Below are positions 34,198 to 42,743 of a DNA stretch of 64,000 bases, piece after piece. The position numbers and the translations under genes were made by a program. Numbering within the stretch: the first letter of the stretch is position 1; each line of letters begins with the position of its first letter. The notes beneath the pieces were generated by a model. That model worked only from the letters and a program-made list of their open reading frames with translations. It did no database searches and was not told where the DNA came from. Origin of the DNA: Streptomyces sp. A0958 (GTDB taxonomy: Bacteria > Actinomycetota > Actinomycetes > Streptomycetales > Streptomycetaceae); NCBI RefSeq assembly GCF_004795035.1, contig NZ_SSBK01000014.1:102250-166249 (forward strand), written 5' to 3'.

Positions 34198-34431
34198 GAA
34201 TGCTCCTCGCATGTGATGTACGGCACCTGTCGGGCGAGGATCGAGCGTAGGCAGCGGTACGGTCATGGCGGCGGCACCTGGACGAACATGACGTAAACAC
34301 GTGTCGACACGGCGTATCCGCCGTGTGAACCCGATGTGCGATCAGCGAGTACCCGCGAGTATCGTCCTCACCTGCATGGACCCTCTCAATCCGTCGCCTC
34401 GGCCGGCCCGGCCACTACACCGGAGGAAGCG

Positions 34432-35103
34432 TTGTCCCGACTCGCACTCATCAAGGCAGTGCTCGGACCGATCCTGCGCCTGATGTTCCGGCCGCGGGTG
34501 GAGGGCATCGAGAACATCCCGGGTACCGGGCCGGTGATCCTGGCGGGCAACCACCTGACGTTCATCGACTCGATGATCCTTCCGGTCTGCTGCGACCGTC
34601 CGGTGTACTTCATCGGCAAGGACGAGTACGTCACGGGCAAGGGGTTCAAGGGCCGGCTGATGGCCTGGTTCTTCACCGGCGTGGGCATGATCCCGGTGGA
34701 CCGCGACGGCGGGCGCGGCGGGGTCGCCGCTCTGATGACGGGCCGCCGGGTGCTGGAGGAGGGCAAGGCCTTCGCGATCTACCCGGAGGGCACCCGCTCC
34801 CCCGACGGCAGGCTCTACCGGGGCCGTACGGGCATCGCGCGGCTGACGCTGATGACGGGTGCGCCGGTGGTGCCGTTCGCGATGATCGGCACGGACAAGC
34901 TCCAGCCGGGCGGCTCGGGTCTGCCCCGGCCGGGCAAGGTCACGGTGCGCTTCGGTGAGCCGATGGAGTTCTCGCGCTACGAGGGCATGGACCGCGACCG
35001 CTATGTGCTGCGGGCGGTGACGGACTCCGTGATGGCCGAGGTGATGCGGCTGTCCGGCCAGGAGTACGTCGACATGTATGCGACGAAGGCCAAGGCGGCC
35101 TGA
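34432..35103 (+). CDS. 1-acyl-sn-glycerol-3-phosphate acyltransferase (PlsC-like)
   Basis: TTG 34432 is chosen because GGAGGAAGCG ends just before it; the product is MSRLALIKAVLGPIL..., 223 aa. It has the acyltransferase H(X)4D motif in GNHLTFIDS near residue 40, the FTGVGMIPVDRDGG block and the substrate motif YPEGTRSPDG. It transfers an acyl group to lysophosphatidate in phospholipid synthesis at the membrane. Monocistronic, with a strong terminator. Confidence 0.93.
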   Translation: MSRLALIKAVLGPILRLMFRPRVEGIENIPGTGPVILAGNHLTFIDSMILPVCCDRPVYFIGKDEYVTGKGFKGRLMAWFFTGVGMIPVDRDGGRGGVAALMTGRRVLEEGKAFAIYPEGTRSPDGRLYRGRTGIARLTLMTGAPVVPFAMIGTDKLQPGGSGLPRPGKVTVRFGEPMEFSRYEGMDRDRYVLRAVTDSVMAEVMRLSGQEYVDMYATKAKAA

Positions 35104-35116
35104 CCCCGCCCGGCGT

Positions 35117-35161
35117 ACGACAGGGCCCGTCCCCCCCGGCTGGGGGGACGGGCCCTGTCGT
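35117..35161. terminator. 20-bp stem-loop terminator
   Basis: ACGACAGGGCCCGTCCCCCC pairs with the exact complement ending at 35161 around a short loop, 13 bp after the PlsC stop. Immediately after it, two near-identical 22-bp copies beginning CCGGATCGGATCACCC occur in tandem (35166-35212). Confidence 0.88.
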
Positions 35162-35240
35162 CTCTCCGGATCGGATCACCCATCCGGCTTCCGGATCGGA
35201 TCACCCGTCCGGCCGCTGCCCGGACGGGTGGCCCCGGGCG

Positions 35241-36785
35241 CTACTCGTGCACGATGCCCTCCTCCAGCTCCTGCCCGCGCAGCAAGAACCAGGCGGCTGC
35301 CGCCGTCGCCAGGAGGACGGCGGCGCCCACGCCCGCGGCGAGCCGCAGCCCGTCGACGAAGGCGTCCTGGGCGGCGGCGACCAGTTCGGCCGCCTGTGGC
35401 TTCGGCAGCAGGTGCGAGGACTCCACGGCGCCGCCGAGCGATTCGTGGGCGGCCGAGGAGACGGCGGGCGGGGTGCCGGCGGGGGCGTTGAAGTTCTGGT
35501 AGGCGCCGGTCACGATGGAGCCGAGCAGGGCGATGCCGAGGGCGGCGCCGAGTTCGTACGCCGTCTCGGAGACCGCGGAGGCCGAGCCCGCGTGCTCCTT
35601 GGGGACGCTGGAGAGGATCACGTCGGAGGTCACGGTGAACGCGAAGCCCGCGCCCACGCCGACGATCAGGAGCAGCGCGCCGATCAGCGGGTAGGCCGTG
35701 TCCCGGTGGACGGCTGCGACCGCGGCCAGCGCCACGCCGATCGCGCCGAGCCCGCCGGCCACCACCGACCGTACGGAGTAGCGCCGTGCGACCGTGCCGG
35801 CCAGCAGGCCCGCGGTGACCGCGCCGGCGGCCGCGGGCAGTTCGGCGAGCCCCGCCTCCAGCGGCCCGCGCCCCTGGACCAGTTGCAGGAACTGGGAGAG
35901 GAAGAAGACCAGGCCGGACAGGCCGAGGATGGTCAGCAGGTCGGCGAGGACCGCGCCGGAGAAGCCCCGGTGGTGGAAGAGGCGCATGTCGAGCAGGGGT
36001 GCGGGGAGCCGGAACTGCCGGCGTACGAACCAGACGAGCGCCAGCAGCCCGGCGACGCCCACCAGCGCGACCGTCCAGCTGCCGCCGTGCGCGGCCAGCT
36101 CCTTGACGGCGTAGACGACCGCGAACATGCCGACCAGGGAGAGCCCCACGCTCGGCAGGTCCCAGGGTCCGGGCGCCGGGTTCTTCGACTCGGGGATCAT
36201 CTTGATCCCGACCGCGACCAGCACCGCCATCACCGGCAGGTTGATCAGGAAGACCGAGCCCCACCAGAAGTGCTCCAGGAGGAACCCGCCGACCACGGGC
36301 CCGACGGCGGCGCCGGCCGAGGCCATCGCACCCCAGATGCCGATGGCGAGGCTGCGCTCGCGGGGGTCGTGGAAGAGGTTGCGGATCAGGGCGAGGGTGG
36401 ACGGCATCAGGGTGGCGCCGGCGACGCCGAGCAGGGCCCGCGCCACGATCATCATCTCGGGCGTGTGCGCGTAGGCGTTGAGCACCGAGACCGCGCCGAA
36501 GGCGGTGGCGCCGCACAGCAGCAGCTTCTTGCGGCCGATGCGGTCGCCGAGGCTGCCCATGGAGACCAGGAGTCCGGCGATGACGAAGGAGTAGACGTCA
36601 CCGATCCAGAGCAGCTGGGTGCCGGTCGGTTCCAGGTCCTCGCTGAGGAACGGGGTCGCGAGGCCGAGCACGGTGGCGTCGACGGCCACCAGCAGGACGG
36701 CGAGGACCAGCACGGCCAGCGCGATCCACCGTCCGGGGCGGTGCGTCTCGGGGGCGGGCTCCGGGCGCTGTTCGACGCTGCTCAT
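35241..36785 (-). CDS. MFS drug/H+ antiporter, DHA2 (14-helix) family
   Basis: The 514-aa protein has 14 predicted helices. MFS motif A, GSLGDRIGRKKLLL, lies after helix 2, and motif C-like GPVVGGFLLEH after helix 5. A large C-terminal extracytoplasmic loop (VSSAAHESLGGAVESSHLL) precedes the last helix. DHA2 members export antibiotics, dyes or antiseptics. Its start overlaps the TetR stop by 4 bp (ATGA), so it is co-transcribed with its likely repressor. Confidence 0.93.
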   Translation of the reverse strand: MSSVEQRPEPAPETHRPGRWIALAVLVLAVLLVAVDATVLGLATPFLSEDLEPTGTQLLWIGDVYSFVIAGLLVSMGSLGDRIGRKKLLLCGATAFGAVSVLNAYAHTPEMMIVARALLGVAGATLMPSTLALIRNLFHDPRERSLAIGIWGAMASAGAAVGPVVGGFLLEHFWWGSVFLINLPVMAVLVAVGIKMIPESKNPAPGPWDLPSVGLSLVGMFAVVYAVKELAAHGGSWTVALVGVAGLLALVWFVRRQFRLPAPLLDMRLFHHRGFSGAVLADLLTILGLSGLVFFLSQFLQLVQGRGPLEAGLAELPAAAGAVTAGLLAGTVARRYSVRSVVAGGLGAIGVALAAVAAVHRDTAYPLIGALLLIVGVGAGFAFTVTSDVILSSVPKEHAGSASAVSETAYELGAALGIALLGSIVTGAYQNFNAPAGTPPAVSSAAHESLGGAVESSHLLPKPQAAELVAAAQDAFVDGLRLAAGVGAAVLLATAAAAWFLLRGQELEEGIVHE

Positions 36786-37333
36786 TGCTCCACGCTCCGG
36801 CGTGCGCCGCCGAGCAGCAACTCGGCGATCATGTACGGGAAGTCCCGCGCGGCCACCCGGCCCGCCTGAACGGCCCATGCCCCGGTGCCGATGAGCCCGT
36901 AGAGGGCTTCGGTCAGCCAGGCGGGGGTCAGGTCGATGCGGAACTCGCCGCGCTCCTGCCCGCGCCGGAAGAAGGCGGCGACGCGGGCGTCCAGCCGTTC
37001 CCAGCCGGCGTTCTGGTCGTCGCCCTCGAAGAGCTGATTCTCGGTCACCAGGAAGGACAGCAGCCCGGCGCTCGGCTCGACGGCGACGACGAACCGGCGC
37101 AGCGCCTCCTCGGACGTGCCCTCGTCCATCGCCGCGGCGTCGAGCGCCGCGCCGAACTCCTGGATGCCGAGTTCCTCCAGCGCCCTGACCAGGGCGTCCC
37201 GGCCGGCGAAGTGCCGGTGCAGGGTGGCGCGGCCGATACCGGCCGCCTTGGCGACCTCGTCCATGGTGGCGGTGGGTCTACGGGACAGCAGGGCGGCGGC
37301 GCTGCGCAGCACCTGCTCACGATCAACAATCAC
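36782..37333 (-). CDS. TetR family repressor
   Basis: The 183-aa regulator has an N-terminal HTH (TMDEVAKAAGIGRATLHRHFAGRDALVRA, read as two blocks) and an all-helical ligand domain. It lies first in a two-gene operon with the MFS exporter, the standard drug-responsive arrangement. A palindrome at 37353-37370 lies 20 bp upstream of its start and is its likely operator. Confidence 0.93.
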   Translation of the reverse strand: MIVDREQVLRSAAALLSRRPTATMDEVAKAAGIGRATLHRHFAGRDALVRALEELGIQEFGAALDAAAMDEGTSEEALRRFVVAVEPSAGLLSFLVTENQLFEGDDQNAGWERLDARVAAFFRRGQERGEFRIDLTPAWLTEALYGLIGTGAWAVQAGRVAARDFPYMIAELLLGGARRSVEQ

Positions 37334-37352
37334 GAGACGACATTAAACCATT

Positions 37353-37370
37353 TGAGACACGATCGTCTCA
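37353..37370. promoter_or_regulatory. Predicted TetR operator
   Basis: TGAGAC-ACGATC-GTCTCA is an 18-bp inverted repeat; a further half-site GAGACGA lies at 37334-37340. It stands between the TetR start and the divergent small gene at 37410, so it could control both. Confidence 0.65.
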
Positions 37371-37409
37371 GCGGGAAAGTCCTCGTCCCTGCCGTCGTGC
37401 GCGGAGACC

Positions 37410-37616
37410 ATGGCGCAGTACGTGGTCGCGTACGCGGCCGGGCGGCCGTTCGCGCGGATCGACGACGAGATCACCGACCGGAACCGGGAGTGGGTCGCCG
37501 CCCGGCGGGCGGCCGGGGACAGCCCGTTGCGGTGGATCGACCCCGCCGTCGGGCTGGTGCGCACCGACTTCGACGCCCTGGCCGCCTGGGCGGAAGGCCG
37601 CGGAAGCGACGGCTGA
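37410..37616 (+). CDS. Small hypothetical protein, 68 aa
   Basis: MAQYVVAYAAGRPFARIDD is followed by a charged central helix and ends WAEGRGSDG. It is soluble and shows strong GC3 coding bias. The short 5' gap to the TetR operator suggests it may belong to the same regulon. No family recognised. ATG 37410 follows GGAGACC. Confidence 0.65.
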   Translation: MAQYVVAYAAGRPFARIDDEITDRNREWVAARRAAGDSPLRWIDPAVGLVRTDFDALAAWAEGRGSDG

Positions 37617-37644
37617 ACGCCTCCCCCGGCCGGCCCGGGAGGCG

Positions 37645-38616
37645 TCAGCTCCACGGGAGCGACGCGCGGTGGCGCCAGTAGGCCTCCGGCTCCTCCACCA
37701 GGGCGTCCAGCCGGGCCCGCCGTTCCTCGTCCAGGCCGAGGACAGCCGCGTGGAGGTTGCCGGAGAGCTGGCCGACGGTGGCCGCGCCGGAGAGCACGAC
37801 ACCGGCCCAGGGCTCGTGCAGCACCAGGGCCAGCGCGACCGCGTCGCTGCCGAGCCCTTCCTCGTCGGCGATCTCCCGCACCACGGCGGGCGCCTGGGTG
37901 CCCGCGAGCCGGCCGTTGGCCATGGCCTCTTTGACGATGACGGTGAGCCCTGCGGCGTGGGCGTCGGCGAGCGCCGGTCCCGCCGAGGTCTCCAGCGCGT
38001 TGTAGGTGGCCTGGACCGTGCGGAAGAGGGGTGCGCCGTCGACCGTGACGGCGAGGGCGGCACGGATCGCCTCGGCCTGGGCGGGGCCGCTGGTGGACAG
38101 GCCCACGCTGACCCCCTCGGCGGCCAGTTCGGCGAGGCGGGCGTGCAGTTCCTTGTCGGTGAGCGCCGGGCTGTCGGGGGTCACCGAGTGGATCTGGTAG
38201 AGGTCGAGCCGGTCACCGAGGAGTGCGGCACTCTCGGCGCGCTGGCGTTCGAACGCGGCGAGGGAGTGGTCCTTGACCTCGTGCGCCTCGGCGTCGACGC
38301 TCCAGTCGGCGGTATAGGCATAACCCCACTTGCTGCCGATGACGACGTCGTCCACCTCCGGACGCGCCGTCAGCCAGTCGGCGAGGAACTCCTCGGCGCG
38401 GCCGTAGGAGCGGGCCGCGTCGAAGTAGCGGACGCCCTGCGCGTAGGCGGCGTCGAGGAGTTCGCGCGTACGGTCGCGCAGGGCGTCGGGCGAGCGGTCT
38501 CCGGGCAGGTCGCGGTCGCGGTGGAGGTTGATGTAGCCGGGCCTGCCGACGGCGGCCAGGCCGAGCCCGATGTGGGCGGTCGGGGTGGTCGCTGCGGAAA
38601 GTCGGGCGAACGGCAT
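37645..38616 (-). CDS. Aldo/keto reductase
   Basis: A (beta/alpha)8 reductase of 323 aa: GLGLAAVGRPGYINL at the start, catalytic tetrad residues in RYFDAARSYGRAEEFLADWL (Asp, Tyr) and VIGSKWGYAYT (Lys), and DLYQIHSVTPDS (His). NADPH-binding residues lie near the C-terminus (LSGAATVGQLSGNL). Substrate unknown. It lies tail to tail with the small gene at 37410. Confidence 0.93.
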   Translation of the reverse strand: MPFARLSAATTPTAHIGLGLAAVGRPGYINLHRDRDLPGDRSPDALRDRTRELLDAAYAQGVRYFDAARSYGRAEEFLADWLTARPEVDDVVIGSKWGYAYTADWSVDAEAHEVKDHSLAAFERQRAESAALLGDRLDLYQIHSVTPDSPALTDKELHARLAELAAEGVSVGLSTSGPAQAEAIRAALAVTVDGAPLFRTVQATYNALETSAGPALADAHAAGLTVIVKEAMANGRLAGTQAPAVVREIADEEGLGSDAVALALVLHEPWAGVVLSGAATVGQLSGNLHAAVLGLDEERRARLDALVEEPEAYWRHRASLPWS

Positions 38617-38682
38617 CGCGGGCTCCTCGTCGTCGGCAGGAAACGCGCCTACCCTCCAACGTAGCCCGCGATGCCTTTCCGG

Positions 38683-40116
38683 CTACTTACCCGCGTCCGC
38701 CCAGGCGTGCTGCACGGCGAGGTCCGCCTTGACCTCGGCGAGCTGGACGGCGACGGCCGAGGGAGCCGTGCCGCCCCGGCCGCTGCGGGAGGCGAGCGCA
38801 CCGGCCACGTCGAGGACGGAGCGGACCTCCGGGGTGAGGTGCTCGGAGATCTTCGTGAACTGCTCGTCGGTCAGCTCGTCCAGCTCGATGCCGTGGTGCT
38901 CGCACTCCTTGACGCACTCGCCCGCGACCTCGTGGGCCACGCGGAAGGGCACGCCCTTCTTGACCAGCCACTCGGCGATGTCGGTGGCGAGCGAGAAACC
39001 GGCCGGGGCCAGCTCCTCCATGCGCGCGCGGTTGACGGTGAGCGTCGCCATCATGCCGGTGAAGGCCGGGAGCAGGACCTCCAGCTGGTCGCATGAGTCG
39101 AAGACCGGCTCCTTGTCCTCCTGGAGGTCGCGGTTGTACGCGAGCGGCAGGGCCTTGAGCGTGGCCATCAGCCCGGTCAGGTTGCCGATGAGCCGTCCCG
39201 ACTTGCCCCGGGCCAGTTCGGCGATGTCGGGGTTCTTCTTCTGCGGCATGATCGAGGAGCCGGTGGAGAAGGCGTCGTGCAGGGTGACGAAGGAGAACTC
39301 CTTCGTGTTCCAGATGATGATCTCCTCGGCGATCCGGGAGAGGTTGACGCCGATCATCGCGGTGACGAAGGCGAACTCGGCCACGAAGTCCCGGGACGCC
39401 GTGCCGTCGATGGAGTTGCCCACCGAGCCGCGTTCGAATCCGAGGTCGGCGGCGACCGCCTCCGGGTCCAGGCCGAGCGAGGAGCCGGCGAGCGCGCCGG
39501 AGCCGTACGGGGAGACGGCGGTCCGCTCGTCCCACTGCCGCAGCCGCTCCGCGTCCCGGGACAGGGACTGGACGTGGGCCAGGACGTGGTGGGCGAAGAG
39601 CACCGGCTGCGCGTGCTGGAGGTGCGTACGGCCGGGCATGGCCACGTCCGGGTGCGCCTCGGCGAGGCCGACCAGGGCGTCCTGGAGGTCGGCGACCAGG
39701 CCGCCGATGGTGCGGGCGTGGTCGCGCAGGTACATCCGGAAGAGCGTGGCGATCTGGTCGTTCCGGGACCGGCCGGCGCGCAGCTTGCCGCCGAGGTCGG
39801 GGCCGAGCCGTTCCAGCAGGCCGCGCTCCAGAGCGGTGTGGACGTCCTCGTCGGCGATGGTGCCGGTGAAGGAGCCGTCGGCCACGTCCGCCTCCAGCTG
39901 GTCGAGGCCCCCGATCATCCGGGTCAGCTCGTCCTCGGTGAGCAGGCCCGCCTTGTTGAGGACGCGGGCGTGGGCGCGGGAGCCGGCGATGTCGTACGGC
40001 GCGAGCCGCCAGTCGAAGTGGACGGACGCGGACAGCCGGGCCAGCGCCTCGGCCGGGCCGTCGGCGAAGCGGGCGCCCCAGAGACGTACGTCGCCGTTGC
40101 CGTTGCCGTTGCTCAC
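38683..40116 (-). CDS. argH: Argininosuccinate lyase
   Basis: Last step of arginine synthesis, splitting argininosuccinate into arginine and fumarate. The 477-aa product has RLWGARFADGPAEAL, the Thr/His-containing GRTHLQHAQPVLF, and the superfamily signature GSSIMPQKKNPD with the catalytic Ser loop. GTG 40116 follows GAGGAGCACGCA. It is separated from argR by an opposite-strand gene and has its own ARG box upstream. argG is not in the window. Confidence 0.97.
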   Translation of the reverse strand: MSNGNGNGDVRLWGARFADGPAEALARLSASVHFDWRLAPYDIAGSRAHARVLNKAGLLTEDELTRMIGGLDQLEADVADGSFTGTIADEDVHTALERGLLERLGPDLGGKLRAGRSRNDQIATLFRMYLRDHARTIGGLVADLQDALVGLAEAHPDVAMPGRTHLQHAQPVLFAHHVLAHVQSLSRDAERLRQWDERTAVSPYGSGALAGSSLGLDPEAVAADLGFERGSVGNSIDGTASRDFVAEFAFVTAMIGVNLSRIAEEIIIWNTKEFSFVTLHDAFSTGSSIMPQKKNPDIAELARGKSGRLIGNLTGLMATLKALPLAYNRDLQEDKEPVFDSCDQLEVLLPAFTGMMATLTVNRARMEELAPAGFSLATDIAEWLVKKGVPFRVAHEVAGECVKECEHHGIELDELTDEQFTKISEHLTPEVRSVLDVAGALASRSGRGGTAPSAVAVQLAEVKADLAVQHAWADAGK

Positions 40117-40152
40117 TGCGTGCTCCTCGGAAGTGCCACGATCACTGATAGG

Positions 40153-40178
40153 CATAACTATGCAGAGCTATGCATGGT
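40153..40178. promoter_or_regulatory. ARG box upstream of argH
   Basis: On the minus strand CCATGCATAGCTCTGCATAG is followed by TTATGCC. It closely matches the published Streptomyces ARG box (CCATGCATGCCCATTGCATA, from memory). It stands 37 bp before the argH start and also upstream of the divergent transpeptidase gene. Confidence 0.8.
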
Positions 40179-40261
40179 TTGTCAAAGCTGGTTGCCAGTG
40201 GGGCGCACAATCGGAGCCGTTCTCGGGGCGCCCGGGCGGCGAGCGTCCTAAAGTCCGTGGC

Positions 40262-40969
40262 ATGCGAAGACTTATGACAACCGCCGCCGTCCTGCTGGCC
40301 CTCGGCACCGTGGTCGGGGCCGGGCGGCCCCCTCTGGCCACGGCCCCGCTGCCGGTGCGGCTGGCCGACACGGGCGGCGGCACCCAGCTGATCACGGCCG
40401 TCGCGGACGGCACCTCGTCCACCACGGGCACGCTCACCTGGTGGGACCTGAGCGGCGGGCAGTGGGTGGCGGCCGGTACGGCCACGGCACGGTTCGGGTC
40501 CAAGGGCCTGACCGAGGGCGCCTCGCGCACACAGGGCACCTGGACGACGCCCACCGGTCTGTACGACCTGCCGTACGCCTTCGGGGTCAAGGCGGCGCCG
40601 GCCGGGACGCGCTACCCGTACCGGCAGGCCAACAGCGCCTCGTGGTGGTGCGAGGACAACGAGGCGCGGGACTACAACCGGTGGGTGGAGCCGCTGCCCG
40701 CCGACTGCCGGGCCGCCGAGTCCGAACAGCTGACCGCGTACCCCACGCAGTACGCGCGGGCGCTCGTGGTCGGCTTCAACTACGACAAACCGGTACGCGG
40801 CCGGGGCGCCGGGATCTTCCTGCACGTCAACGGAAGCGGGGCGACCGCCGGTTGCGTCTCCGTACCGGCGGACGCCATGGACCGCATCCTGGCCTGGGCC
40901 GATCCGGCCCGCGCACCCCACATCGCGATCGGCACCGTCTCGGGCACCACCGCGATCACGCGCTACTGA
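40262..40969 (+). CDS. Secreted L,D-transpeptidase-like (YkuD-fold) protein
   Basis: The 235-aa protein has a Sec signal peptide (MRRLMTTAAVLLALGTVVGA). Towards the C-terminus is IFLHVNGSGATAGCVSVPADAM, a YkuD-type active-site pattern with His and the nucleophilic Cys in GCVS. Such enzymes cross-link or attach to peptidoglycan; catalytically related ErfK/YbiS relatives bind lipoproteins. Its ATG comes from the window between argH and argR on the opposite strand, sharing the ARG-box region. A cell-wall role is inferred; arginine-linked control is a hypothesis. Confidence 0.85.
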   Translation: MRRLMTTAAVLLALGTVVGAGRPPLATAPLPVRLADTGGGTQLITAVADGTSSTTGTLTWWDLSGGQWVAAGTATARFGSKGLTEGASRTQGTWTTPTGLYDLPYAFGVKAAPAGTRYPYRQANSASWWCEDNEARDYNRWVEPLPADCRAAESEQLTAYPTQYARALVVGFNYDKPVRGRGAGIFLHVNGSGATAGCVSVPADAMDRILAWADPARAPHIAIGTVSGTTAITRY

Positions 40970-40984
40970 CGGCCGGCGCGGCCG

Positions 40985-41521
40985 TCAGCGCTCGTTCTGC
41001 GCGAGCCGCAGCAGATGGTCGGCGAGCGCCTGCCCGCCGGCCGGGTCGCGGCTGATCAGCATCAGCGTGTCGTCGCCCGCGATGGTGCCGAGGATGTCGT
41101 GCAGTTCGGCCTGGTCGATGGCCGAGGCGAGGAACTGCGCCGCGCCCGGCGGTGTGCGCAGCACCACCAGGTTGGCCGAGGCCTCCGCCGAGATGAGGAG
41201 TTCGGCGGAGAGCCGCCGCATCCGCTCCTCCTTGGCGGAGCCGCCCAGCGGTGCCTGCGGGGTGCGGAACCCGCCCTCGCTCGGCACCGCGTAGATCAGC
41301 TCGCCCCCGGTGTTGCGGATCTTCACCGCGCCCAGCTCGTCCAGGTCGCGGGAGAGCGTCGCCTGGGTGACGCTCAGCCCGTCGTCCGCGAGGAGCTTGG
41401 CCAGCTGGCTCTGCGAGCGCACCGGCTGCCGGTTGAGGATGTCCACGATCCGGCGGTGGCGCGCCGTGCGGGTCTGCGGCACGGACGGCCCGCCGAACTC
41501 GGATTCCTGCGCCTCGGTCAT
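40985..41521 (-). CDS. argR: Arginine repressor
   Basis: 178-aa ArgR/AhrC protein. The winged HTH (QSQLAKLLADDGLSVTQATLSRDLDELG) occupies the first half and the hexamerising, arginine-binding domain the second (TPPGAAQFLASAIDQAEL; GTIAGDDTLMLI, the GTIAGDDT motif contacting arginine). It represses the argC and argH promoters through the ARG boxes described here. Its start lies 10 bp after the argD stop. Confidence 0.97.
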   Translation of the reverse strand: MTEAQESEFGGPSVPQTRTARHRRIVDILNRQPVRSQSQLAKLLADDGLSVTQATLSRDLDELGAVKIRNTGGELIYAVPSEGGFRTPQAPLGGSAKEERMRRLSAELLISAEASANLVVLRTPPGAAQFLASAIDQAELHDILGTIAGDDTLMLISRDPAGGQALADHLLRLAQNER

Positions 41522-41531
41522 CGTCGTCGCC

Positions 41532-42743
41532 TCATTCTCCGGAGCGCTTCTCTCCGGATCGTCCGTCCCCGTATGCCGCGTCGAGGGCGCCGGGCAGCGC
41601 CCCGAGGAACGCGTCGACCTCCGCGTCCCCGATGGTCAGTGGCGGCATCAGCCGCACGACATCGGGTGCGGGTGCGTTCACCAGGAGGCCGGCTCCCTGA
41701 GCCGCCTGCTGCACCTGGGGCGCAAGGGGCTCGGTGAGCACGATACCCAGCAGCAGACCGGAGCCCCTGACATGGGAGACCAGCGGGTGGTTCAGCGCCT
41801 CCACACCGTTGCGGAGGCGTTCGCCGAGCAGCTTCACCCGGTCCAGCGCGCCGTCGGCGGCCAGGGTGTCCAGGACCGCGAGACCGGCGGCGCAGGCGAC
41901 CGGGTTGCCGCCGAACGTCGTGCCGTGCTGGCCGGGCGCGAGCAGGTCGGCCGCGGGGCCGAACGCGACCGCCGCGCCGATCGGCAGTCCGCCGCCGAGC
42001 CCCTTGGCGAGGGTGACGACATCGGGCTCGACGCCCTGGTGGGCCTGGTGCTCGAACCAGGTGCCGCACCGGCCGATGCCGGTCTGCACCTCGTCGAGGA
42101 CGAGGAGGGTGCCGGTGGCCCGGGTGATCTCCCGGGCGGCCTCCAGGTAGCCCCCGGGCGGGACGACGACGCCGTTCTCGCCCTGGACCGGCTCGATGAT
42201 CACCAGTGCGGTGTCAGTGGTCACGGCGGCCCGCAGCGCGTCCACGTCGCCGTACGGGACGTGCGTGACGTCTCCGGGCAGCGGGGTGAAGTCCTCGCGC
42301 TTCTTGGGCTGGCCGGTGAGCGCGAGGGCGCCCATGGTCCGGCCGTGGAAGCCGCCGTCGGTGGCGACCATGTGGGTGCGCCCGGTCAGCCGGCCGATCT
42401 TGAACGCGGCCTCGTTGGCCTCGGCGCCCGAGTTGCAGAAGTAGACCTTGCCGGTGCGGCCGAAGATCGACAGGAGCCGTTCGGCGAGCGCGACGGGCGG
42501 TTCGGCGACGAACAGGTTGGAGACGTGGCCGAGGGTGGAGATCTGGGCGGTGACCGCCTCGACGACGGCGGGGTGGGCGTGGCCCAGGGCGTTGACCGCG
42601 ATGCCGCCGACGAAGTCCAGGTACTCGGTGCCGTCGGCGTCCCACACCCGGGCGCCCTCGCCGCGCACGAGGGACAGCTTCGGGGTGCCGTAGTTGTCCA
42701 TCAGCGCCTGCTGCCAGCGCTGCGAGAGTTCGGCGTTCGTCAT
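41532..42743 (-). CDS. argD: Acetylornithine aminotransferase
   Basis: The 403-aa class III PLP aminotransferase has the pyridoxal lysine in VVTLAKGLGGGLPIGAAVAF, the Asp in VLDEVQTGIGRCG and the phosphate loop NSGAEANEAAFKIGR. It converts N-acetylglutamate semialdehyde to N-acetylornithine. ATG overlaps the argB stop by 4 bp. Confidence 0.97.
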   Translation of the reverse strand: MTNAELSQRWQQALMDNYGTPKLSLVRGEGARVWDADGTEYLDFVGGIAVNALGHAHPAVVEAVTAQISTLGHVSNLFVAEPPVALAERLLSIFGRTGKVYFCNSGAEANEAAFKIGRLTGRTHMVATDGGFHGRTMGALALTGQPKKREDFTPLPGDVTHVPYGDVDALRAAVTTDTALVIIEPVQGENGVVVPPGGYLEAAREITRATGTLLVLDEVQTGIGRCGTWFEHQAHQGVEPDVVTLAKGLGGGLPIGAAVAFGPAADLLAPGQHGTTFGGNPVACAAGLAVLDTLAADGALDRVKLLGERLRNGVEALNHPLVSHVRGSGLLLGIVLTEPLAPQVQQAAQGAGLLVNAPAPDVVRLMPPLTIGDAEVDAFLGALPGALDAAYGDGRSGEKRSGE

